Below, in pieces: positions 1-4,243 of a stretch of DNA of 5,169 nucleotides. Positions within the stretch are counted from its first letter, which is position 1. Each line of letters begins with the position of its first letter. The stretch is from Bacteroidota bacterium (GTDB taxonomy: Bacteria; Bacteroidota; Bacteroidia; Flavobacteriales; Flavobacteriaceae), in assembly GCA_009936675.1 (NCBI GenBank), contig JAACDY010000119.1:1-5169 (forward strand), written 5' to 3'. The position numbers and the translations under genes are program-made. The notes under the pieces were generated by a model. The model was given only the letters and a program-made list of their open reading frames with translations, made no database searches and was not told the origin of the DNA.

Positions 1-234
1 ATAATCACTGACTTTCTTTCCAAAATCTCCAAAAAACTTTTCGAAGACATCCGGCATCCAATACCAGGAAGGGCCAATATCAAAAACCAATCCGTCTCTT
101 TTCCATTGACGCGCTCGCCCTCCTGGCGTGCTATTTTTTTCAAAAATTTCGACTTGATGTCCCAACTGTGCCAAATAACAGGCTGCAGACAAAGAAGAAA
201 AACCGGAACCGATGACACTTATGCTCTTTTTCAT
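1..234 (-). CDS. crtI: Phytoene desaturase CrtI, N-terminal part (continues beyond left edge)
   Basis: Only the first 78 codons are present; the frame is open to base 1. The product starts MKKSISVIGSGFSSLSAA, a Rossmann dinucleotide-binding turn (GSGFSS, residues 9-14) followed by the end of the second strand with its acidic residue (VEIFEKN, 28-34), PGGRAR (37-42) and FDIGPSWYWMPDVFEKFF (51-68). This order and the GPSWYWMPDVFE wording are characteristic of Bacteroidetes CrtI. The family is FAD-dependent and desaturates 15-cis-phytoene to all-trans-lycopene in four steps at the membrane, supplying the substrate for the tailoring genes further right. The ATG at 234 is chosen because the Rossmann strand begins at once; a second ATG at 239 is out of frame and runs ATG GTA TGA, its stop overlapping the crtI start. 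No Shine-Dalgarno site is visible. The gene is co-oriented with the potassium channel, 106 bases away, but probably has its own promoter. Family assignment is secure; full-length integrity cannot be judged. Confidence 0.93.
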   Translation of the reverse strand, partial: MKKSISVIGSGFSSLSAACYLAQLGHQVEIFEKNSTPGGRARQWKRDGLVFDIGPSWYWMPDVFEKFFGDFGKKVSDY

Positions 235-241
235 ACCATTG

Positions 242-249
242 CAAAGCTA
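242..249 (-). promoter_or_regulatory. Candidate -7 element (TAGCTTTG) for crtI
   Basis: Read on the minus strand the bases are TAGCTTTG, an exact match to the Bacteroidetes -7 consensus TAnnTTTG. Its last G lies 7 bases before the crtI ATG at 234, so a transcript starting the usual few bases downstream would have almost no 5' leader. I see no convincing TTTG at the -33 position, so the call rests on the -7 match, position and orientation. Confidence 0.45.
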
Positions 250-280
250 TCAATAACTTAATGTTTTATTAGATAATGAG

Positions 281-320
281 TTCATAAATCCTTCTACGAT
301 TAGTGAAATTTATTTATGAA
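281..320. repeat. 9-bp inverted repeat TTCATAAAT / ATTTATGAA in the crtI upstream gap
   Basis: TTCATAAAT at 281-289 and its exact reverse complement ATTTATGAA at 312-320 are separated by 22 bases. The arms are AT-rich and no T-run follows on either strand, so it is a poor terminator for the channel gene. It lies 32 to 71 bases upstream of the candidate crtI -7 element, where an operator could sit. Both arms face the gap between the two minus-strand genes. A 9-bp AT-rich repeat can also arise by chance. Confidence 0.35.
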
Positions 321-340
321 AGGAAGTCCGAAGAGTGGAA

Positions 341-1042
341 TTACTTTTCTCCCCTTCTGACGGCATTGATTTCTTCAACAAAAGAGGCCGAAATGATCCC
401 CGTGGGAATCGCCACTATACCGATCCCAATCAACGAAATGATAGAAGCAAAAATCTTACCGCCAACTGTTACAGGATAAACGTCTCCATACCCCACCGTA
501 GCAAGAGAAACCGTTGCCCACCAAATGGACTCTGTGATGCTAGAAAACTTATCTGGTTGAGCCTCATTCTCAAGATAGTAAATGGCAGAAGCAGAAAACA
601 AAATAGCCAGTGCAGAAAGAAAAAGGGTAAATTTCAATTCGTTTTGTACACCCTTTAAAGCTTTGACAAATAACCTAAGAGAACTGCTTTCACGTCCCAA
701 CTTAAAAATACGAGTCAGGCGGAACAATCGTAGAATTCTGAGGAATCTTCCGTCCACCTTTATAAATTGATTGAGGTAGAAAGGTAAGATGGAAAACAAG
801 TCGATCAATCCAAAGGTGCTGAACACATATTTTGAAACCCCTTTCATTCGATTGTTCATATAGGCCAGTCGGATGCGATATAAATACTCGAAAGAGAAAA
901 TATAAATCGAGAAAGCCTCAAAAAGACTAAAGGCTTCACCATAAACATTTCGAATCGAAATGTGAGATTCCATGATCATGGCTGCTACATTGGCAATGAT
1001 GAGCAGATAAATAAATTTATCAAAAATAATTGGAGATTTCAA
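341..1042 (-). CDS. Voltage-gated potassium channel (6-TM ion transporter family)
   Basis: The 233-residue product is a complete Kv-type subunit expected to form a tetrameric K+ channel in the inner membrane. S1 is at about 6-27. S2 is at 40-62, with the acidic/basic pattern FEYLYR. S3 is near 72-94 with the conserved Asp81 in GLIDLFSILPF. S4 has a basic residue at every third position (R99, R102, R105, R108, R111, K114, R117), an intact voltage sensor. S5 is near 135-158, followed by the pore helix with ITESIWWATVSLATVGYGD (169-187) and selectivity filter T182-VGYG. S6 is at 195-225 with an IPTG bend at 212-215. There is no C-terminal ligand-binding or RCK domain. The start is TTG at 1042, because a TAA lies in frame three codons upstream and the next ATG (residue 22) would cut off S1. 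The resulting cytoplasmic N-terminus is very short. It lies 6 bases after a 28-codon ORF and is probably co-transcribed with it. Its physiological role is not shown by the context. Confidence 0.92.
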   Translation of the reverse strand: MKSPIIFDKFIYLLIIANVAAMIMESHISIRNVYGEAFSLFEAFSIYIFSFEYLYRIRLAYMNNRMKGVSKYVFSTFGLIDLFSILPFYLNQFIKVDGRFLRILRLFRLTRIFKLGRESSSLRLFVKALKGVQNELKFTLFLSALAILFSASAIYYLENEAQPDKFSSITESIWWATVSLATVGYGDVYPVTVGGKIFASIISLIGIGIVAIPTGIISASFVEEINAVRRGEK

Positions 1043-1048
1043 CGCCGA

Positions 1049-1135
1049 TTATTTTTTAGAAAGATCGATAAAAATACCGATCATTACACCAGCTATAGTG
1101 ACAACAACCACAAATGCTACAAAAGAAGGAGACAT
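1049..1135 (-). CDS. 28-residue single-pass membrane micro-ORF upstream of the channel
   Basis: ATG at 1135 to TAA at 1049-1051 gives 28 residues: MSPS, a hydrophobic stretch FVAFVVVVTIAGVMIGIF (5-22), then a short charged tail IDLSKK. This is a typical single transmembrane helix with a positive end inside (Nout-Cin). An in-frame TAA two codons before the ATG fixes the start. A good -7 promoter element (1155-1162) lies just upstream, leaving a leader of about 15 bases. The stop is followed by only six bases (TCG GCG) and then the TTG start of the channel, in the same frame. Translational coupling, or an accessory microprotein of the channel, is plausible. The alternative is that it is the remnant or regulated extension of the channel N-terminus, interrupted by the TAA; an extra helix would break the usual six-helix topology, so I prefer a separate product. 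I do not recognise the family, and at this length the ORF could still be fortuitous. Confidence 0.5.
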   Translation of the reverse strand: MSPSFVAFVVVVTIAGVMIGIFIDLSKK

Positions 1136-1154
1136 AGTTTATAAATATAGTAAA

Positions 1155-1162
1155 CAAATATA
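1155..1162 (-). promoter_or_regulatory. Candidate -7 element (TATATTTG) for the micro-ORF/channel transcript
   Basis: The minus strand reads TATATTTG, matching TAnnTTTG exactly, 20 to 27 bases before the micro-ORF ATG. Transcription would begin near 1149. The matching -33 position falls in the AT palindrome at 1168-1183, where no clear TTTG is present. Confidence 0.5.
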
Positions 1163-1167
1163 ATCAA

Positions 1168-1183
1168 TTTTAAAATTTTAAAA
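1168..1183. repeat. 16-bp perfect palindrome TTTTAAAATTTTAAAA
   Basis: The 16 bases equal their own reverse complement. They lie in the spacer/-33 zone of the minus-strand promoter and directly before the Shine-Dalgarno site of the plus-strand mini-ORF, so a protein bound here could affect both directions. The composition is pure A/T, so chance or DNA bending are real alternatives. Confidence 0.35.
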
Positions 1184-1188
1184 GGAGG
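1181..1188 (+). promoter_or_regulatory. Unusually strong Shine-Dalgarno site AAAGGAGG
   Basis: AAAGGAGG is a near-perfect complement to the 16S rRNA 3' end and sits 6 bases before an ATG at 1195, ideal spacing. The large genes in this window have no comparable site, as is usual in Bacteroidetes, which makes this one stand out. A transcript covering it would have to start left of 1181; I found no clear plus-strand promoter there apart from a TATAAT at 1159-1164, a motif not typical of this phylum. Confidence 0.35.
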
Positions 1189-1194
1189 GGTTTA

Positions 1195-1239
1195 ATGGAA
1201 CAATATTTATATTTTTTTTGTTTAAGCTTTTTTTGTTAA
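1195..1239 (+). CDS. Possible 14-residue leader peptide ORF
   Basis: ATG at 1195 to TAA at 1237-1239 encodes MEQYLYFFCLSFFC, preceded by the ideal Shine-Dalgarno site at 1181-1188. Four Phe, two Tyr and two Cys in 14 residues would suit a translation-sensing leader, and a terminator hairpin lies about 50 bases further on. Against this, the composition is just what T-rich DNA encodes in any frame, and the candidate promoter nearest the terminator starts downstream of this ORF. I treat it as a candidate only. Confidence 0.25.
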   Translation: MEQYLYFFCLSFFC

Positions 1240-1241
1240 AG
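1212..1241 (+). repeat. Imperfect tandem repeat of a T-rich 14-16-base unit
   Basis: TTTTTTTTGTTTAAGC (1212-1227) is followed directly by TTTTTTTGTTAAAG (1228-1241) and then by another run of seven T. Each unit supplies a TTTG, the Bacteroidetes -33 element; the second is placed to serve the TATATTTA at 1252. The long T tracts may also bend DNA, like an upstream promoter element. Confidence 0.4.
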
Positions 1242-1259
1242 TTTTTTTATATATATTTA
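1232..1259 (+). promoter_or_regulatory. Candidate plus-strand promoter (TTTG ... TATATTTA)
   Basis: TTTG at 1232-1235 and TATATTTA at 1252-1259 (seven of eight to TAnnTTTG) are 16 bases apart, slightly short for a Bacteroidetes -33/-7 pair. Transcription would begin near 1265, inside or just after the palindrome at 1255-1271, and would meet the terminator about 85 bases later. It is the best candidate for either a small RNA or the crtA-crtD-cruF operon. Confidence 0.35.
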
Positions 1260-1271
1260 AACAGTTTAAAT
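1255..1271. repeat. 17-bp perfect palindrome ATTTAAACAGTTTAAAT
   Basis: Eight-base arms ATTTAAAC and GTTTAAAT flank a single central A. It overlaps the end of the candidate -7 element and the predicted start point of the plus-strand transcript, the classic place for a repressor operator. With one unpaired base it cannot form a stable RNA hairpin, which favours a DNA-binding dimer over an RNA structure. It shares the TTTAAA core with the palindrome at 1168-1183. Confidence 0.45.
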
Positions 1272-1351
1272 TCAATTTGGTTTATTAACGCCTTTGCAAC
1301 TACTATCTCCTAAAGTCAAATTCTAAAATCCTAGCAGAGGCGTTTTTTTTT
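1265..1351 (+). ncRNA. Possible small RNA or operon leader of about 85 nt
   Basis: The interval between the candidate promoter start (near 1265) and the terminator T-run has no credible coding frame and is mostly made up of the long-range stem at 1287-1344. Its boundaries are inferred, not seen. I do not recognise a known riboswitch, 6S RNA or tmRNA pattern in it. Upstream and downstream ends are soft by several bases. Confidence 0.3.
1287..1351 (+). terminator. Strong intrinsic terminator or attenuator ahead of the carotenoid operon
   Basis: AACGCCTTTGC (1287-1297) pairs with GCAGAGGCGTT (1334-1344) over 11 positions, ten Watson-Crick and one G-U, enclosing a 36-base loop. The 3' arm runs into nine T (1343-1351), so the U tract follows the stem directly. 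The reverse strand has no T-run after the stem, so the terminator is plus-oriented. No annotated plus-strand gene lies upstream that it could end. It must therefore close a short untranslated RNA or stop or pass transcripts heading into the crtA-like gene at 1421. The long loop leaves room for an alternative fold, which I did not find with confidence. Confidence 0.75.
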
Positions 1352-1388
1352 AACCCCTAATTTTTCTCACTTTTTCACAGTTTTTTCC

Positions 1389-1396
1389 TAATTTAG
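1389..1396 (+). promoter_or_regulatory. Weak candidate -7 element (TAATTTAG) before crtA-like gene
   Basis: TAATTTAG matches TAnnTTTG at seven of eight positions and lies 25 to 32 bases before the ATG at 1421. If used, the operon would have its own promoter downstream of the terminator and the hairpin would simply insulate it. No TTTG or TTG is found 17-23 bases upstream, so support is weak. Confidence 0.25.
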
Positions 1397-1420
1397 TAAT
1401 GTAGGATGATTATGATTTAG

Positions 1421-2116
1421 ATGGAGGGATTGACGACCATTACATTTTTCAAATTTCAAAAAAATAAACGCTGGGCTTTCGCCCAAATGGGTCTTGCGCC
1501 ATCAAAACTTCAACAAAAAAAAGGGCTTAGGTTCTTTAAACTCATGGGAACTGGAGGAGGGAATGGCTTTAGTCTGTGGCCAGATTTTGGTACATATGCC
1601 TTTTTGGGAGTATGGGACAGTCAAAAATCGGCGGATGATTTTTTGAAGGACAATGCACTTCTTCAAACTTACTACCAAAAAACGTCTTCTATTCGAACCC
1701 TTAAGATGTTGCCCGTCAAAAGCCATGGCTTGTGGAGTGGTCAAAATCCTTTTACCGAACATAAGCCAGTGACCATTGATTCCAAACTACCAGTTGCGGT
1801 CATCACCCGTGCCACCCTCAGACCATCTCGACTCATTGCCTTTTGGAAATCAGTTCCTTCTGCCAGTGCAGCCATAGAAAATGCCGCAGGTGTTCAGTAT
1901 TTCAAAGGGATTGGAGAGTGGCCTTTTGTTCAACAAGCGACCCTCAGTCTTTGGGACAGTTTCGAGGCCGTTGAAAAATTTGCCTACCGCGATCAAACCC
2001 ACGCAAAAATCATTAAAAAAACCAGAAGTCAGCAGTGGTATAGCGAAGACCTCTTTGCCCGTTTTCACGTTCTGTCTGATACCGGATTCATCAAGCCAAA
2101 TTCCCTCATAAAATGA
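1421..2116 (+). CDS. crtA: CrtA-like carotenoid C-2 oxygenase (spheroidene monooxygenase family)
   Basis: The 231-residue product matches the CrtA family in length and motifs: KLMGTGGGNGFS at 40-51, YAFLGVWDSQKSADDF at 59-74, and SHGLWSGQNPF at 101-111. The second half (about 122-225) repeats the layout of the first, with TLSLWDSFEAVEKF (174-187) echoing the first WDS block, which suggests two dimeric alpha/beta-barrel-like halves. No signal peptide or membrane helix is seen. In purple bacteria CrtA is an O2-dependent enzyme adding a keto group at C-2 of spheroidene. From memory, flavobacterial homologues have been linked to C-2' hydroxylation in myxol synthesis. Here, beside crtD and cruF, oxidation at C-2 of a 1-hydroxylated psi end is the inferred role; hydroxyl versus keto cannot be read from the sequence. 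The ATG at 1421 is used because a TAG precedes it directly and the first beta strand (TTITFFKF) begins at residue 5. No clear Shine-Dalgarno site. It overlaps crtD by ATGA. Confidence 0.88.
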   Translation: MEGLTTITFFKFQKNKRWAFAQMGLAPSKLQQKKGLRFFKLMGTGGGNGFSLWPDFGTYAFLGVWDSQKSADDFLKDNALLQTYYQKTSSIRTLKMLPVKSHGLWSGQNPFTEHKPVTIDSKLPVAVITRATLRPSRLIAFWKSVPSASAAIENAAGVQYFKGIGEWPFVQQATLSLWDSFEAVEKFAYRDQTHAKIIKKTRSQQWYSEDLFARFHVLSDTGFIKPNSLIK

Positions 2117-3573
2117 AAACTGCAGTGGTCATAGGAGCCGGAATTGGCGGTATTGCAGCGGCTTTGCGTTTGTCTAAAAAGGGCTATTCAGTAACTGTAT
2201 TCGAAGCCAATGACTACCCTGGAGGGAAACTCAGCGCTTTCTCTTTGGGGGACTATCGCTTCGATGCTGGCCCCTCCTTGTTTACCATGCCGCAGTACGT
2301 CACCGAATTGTTCGAACTTCATGGTGAGAAAGCCAACGATTTTTTTACTTATCAAAAGAAAAAGATCGCCTGTAAATATTTTTGGGAGGATCAAACCCAA
2401 CTTACCGCCTATGCTGACTCGAAACTTTTTCTGGAAGAAGTTCAAAACAAATTGGGTGTAAAAGACGCCGTATTGGAAAAATACCTCAAACGCGCTAAGA
2501 GAAAATTTGATTTAACCGCTCCTCTGTTTTTGGAGCAATCTCTTCATAAGTTCAAAGGTTTTTTGTCGGTAAAAACCATTAAGGCCCTACTCAACCTAAG
2601 CCTTTATGAAATCAATCAAAACCTCCATACGGTCAATGCGGCTCAGCTAAAAGAACCTCATTTGGTACAAATGTATGATCGTTATGCCACCTACAACGGC
2701 TCCTCTCCCTATCAAACCCCTGGTATTATGACTTTGGTTCAGCACTTGGAACAAGAGTATGGAACCTTTGTACCCGATGGTGGAATGGAACAAATTACCC
2801 GATCTCTTTTTGAATTGGCCAAAAGAAAAGGCATTAGTTTTCACTTGGGAGAAAAAGTCAATCAAATCCTTGTCGAAAATGGAAAGGCCGTAGGGGTCGA
2901 AACGAAAAATCAAACCCTCTTGGCCGATATTGTACTATCCAATATGGATGTTTTCCCCACCTATAAAAACCTCCTCAAAGGCACCAAAGCTCCCCAAAGG
3001 ATTTTAAGTCAAGAACGTTCCAGTTCGGCAGTCATTTTTTATTGGGGCATCAATAAGATTTTTGATCAACTCGATTTGCACAACATCTTTTTTTCTCTAG
3101 ATTATAAAGCAGAATTTGAAGCCATTTTTAATCAAAAAATACCCAGCGAAGATTTTACGGTCTATGTCAACATCACCTCCAAAGATGTTCCTTCAGACGC
3201 CCCCAAAGGAGGAGAAAACTGGTTTGTGATGATCAATACTCCTGCAGATCACGGTCAAGATTGGAACCTGATTAAGAATGAATTGAGAGAGAAAACAATC
3301 GCCAAACTCAATCGCATGCTCAAAGTAGATATGGACTCTCTGATTCAAGAAGAAGAGGTTTTGACCCCTCCGATGATTGAACAAAAAACATCCTCACATT
3401 TGGGGGCTCTCTACGGCAGTTCTAGCAACGATAAAATGGCTGCTTTTCTGAGGCATCCCAATTTCAGTCCCAAAATCAAAAATTTATATTTTTGTGGCGG
3501 TAGTGTGCATCCCGGTGGGGGTATTCCACTGTGTTTGCTCTCTGCCAAAATTGATACAGATCTAATACCCTAA
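2113..3573 (+). CDS. crtD: 1-hydroxycarotenoid 3,4-desaturase CrtD
   Basis: The 486-residue FAD-dependent desaturase has the usual CrtI/CrtD length. It opens with the dinucleotide fold VVIGAGIGGIAAALRL (5-20, GxGxxG at 8-13), the second-strand acidic residue Glu31 in VTVFEAN, PGGKL (36-40) and FDAGPSLFTMPQYV (50-63). It closes with the FAD/C-terminal motif NLYFCGGSVHPGGGIP (457-472). The GPSLFTMP wording, as opposed to GPSWYWMP in the CrtI at the left edge, and the pairing with cruF indicate CrtD, which introduces the C-3,4 double bond into a 1-hydroxy psi end. Another CrtI-type specificity cannot be excluded by sequence reading alone. The start at 2113 overlaps the stop of the crtA-like gene (ATGA), implying coupled translation, and the Rossmann strand begins at residue 3. 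Only 8 bases separate its TAA from cruF. The two CrtI-family genes in the window are on opposite strands, probably in separate operons. Confidence 0.9.
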   Translation: MKTAVVIGAGIGGIAAALRLSKKGYSVTVFEANDYPGGKLSAFSLGDYRFDAGPSLFTMPQYVTELFELHGEKANDFFTYQKKKIACKYFWEDQTQLTAYADSKLFLEEVQNKLGVKDAVLEKYLKRAKRKFDLTAPLFLEQSLHKFKGFLSVKTIKALLNLSLYEINQNLHTVNAAQLKEPHLVQMYDRYATYNGSSPYQTPGIMTLVQHLEQEYGTFVPDGGMEQITRSLFELAKRKGISFHLGEKVNQILVENGKAVGVETKNQTLLADIVLSNMDVFPTYKNLLKGTKAPQRILSQERSSSAVIFYWGINKIFDQLDLHNIFFSLDYKAEFEAIFNQKIPSEDFTVYVNITSKDVPSDAPKGGENWFVMINTPADHGQDWNLIKNELREKTIAKLNRMLKVDMDSLIQEEEVLTPPMIEQKTSSHLGALYGSSSNDKMAAFLRHPNFSPKIKNLYFCGGSVHPGGGIPLCLLSAKIDTDLIP

Positions 3574-3581
3574 AGCCAGAG

Positions 3582-4232
3582 ATGATTCCAATCAAATTAA
3601 ACCGTGAAAATGTTTCCATTGCCATCATTTGGTTATTTCACCTTAGTGGAATTTTGGGCATACTTTACGGTAATTCAGAATGGTTCATCTCGGCCACTCC
3701 CCTCAATTTGTCGATCAATTTTGTACTGTTACTGATCAATTGTAATGGGCATAAGTGGTTTTTTCACTTGGTCATTTTGGGTTTTTTTACCGGCATGATT
3801 ACCGAAATTTTGGGTGTGCAATGGGGTTGGATTTTTGGAGATTACCAATACGGAAATGCACTGGGGTACAAGATTTTGGGAGTTCCCCTGCTTATAGGAG
3901 TCAACTGGGCACTTCTGACCATCATTACGGGAGCCATAGCCCAGCAGTTTTATCAGAACACCTTTATGCGAATCATCATTGGCGTTGGTTTGATGATTTT
4001 TCTTGACCTATTGATCGAACCCATAGCTCCGGTATTGGATTTTTGGGCTTTTGATGGGGGTGAAGCGCCGCTTCAAAACTATATCGGTTGGGCAGCCGTG
4101 GCTCTTTTTTTACAATCTGTATTTCACTATTTTAAGGTATCGATTGAGGGTTGGTTCCCTCATCAGTTGTATCTTTTGCAAATCATTTTCTTTGCGGTAC
4201 TTTTAATCAAGCAAACCACTATAGGTATTTAA
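3582..4232 (+). CDS. cruF: Carotenoid 1,2-hydratase CruF
   Basis: The 216-residue, very hydrophobic product has about six or seven membrane helices and the hallmark block of the CruF (Caroten_synth) family: TEILGVQWGWIFGDYQYG at 74-91, then LGYKILGVPLLIGVNW (94-109). A second acidic cluster is at DLLIEPIAP (142-150), with DFWAF at 153-157 and NYIGW at 166-170. CruF adds water across the terminal C-1,2 double bond of lycopene or gamma-carotene, creating the tertiary 1-hydroxyl that CrtD acts on, so it precedes CrtD in the pathway though it follows it in the operon. It differs from the purple-bacterial CrtC hydratase, which is unrelated in sequence. The ATG at 3582 lies 8 bases after the crtD stop, with GAG just before it as a minimal ribosome contact. 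No truncation is apparent. Eleven bases separate it from the lipoprotein gene. Confidence 0.92.
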   Translation: MIPIKLNRENVSIAIIWLFHLSGILGILYGNSEWFISATPLNLSINFVLLLINCNGHKWFFHLVILGFFTGMITEILGVQWGWIFGDYQYGNALGYKILGVPLLIGVNWALLTIITGAIAQQFYQNTFMRIIIGVGLMIFLDLLIEPIAPVLDFWAFDGGEAPLQNYIGWAAVALFLQSVFHYFKVSIEGWFPHQLYLLQIIFFAVLLIKQTTIGI

Positions 4233-4243
4233 ATTTTTTATTC

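Noticed and set aside
251..286. 11-codon minus-strand ORF (MNSLSNKTLSY) upstream of crtI, with AAGGA before it
   Set aside because: The AAGGA is only about three bases from the ATG, too close for normal initiation, and no terminator or fold is linked to it.
281..320. Channel terminator
   Set aside because: The inverted repeat is AT-only with a long loop and no T-run follows on the minus strand.
335..658. Plus-strand frame of 107 codons
   Set aside because: Lies antisense inside the potassium channel; its composition (Arg/Asn-rich, no domain) is that of a shadow frame.
962..1144. Plus-strand frame of 60 codons antisense to the channel start and micro-ORF
   Set aside because: No recognisable features, and it is fully covered by the channel and micro-ORF on the other strand.
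1159..1164. TATAAT as a plus-strand promoter
   Set aside because: It fits the E. coli -10 consensus but not the TAnnTTTG type used in Bacteroidetes, has no matching upstream element, and overlaps the better minus-strand -7 box.
4151..4243. Longer lipoprotein start inside cruF
   Set aside because: It would place 31 residues before a perfect lipoprotein signal; the ATG at 4244 gives the lipobox Cys at residue 17.
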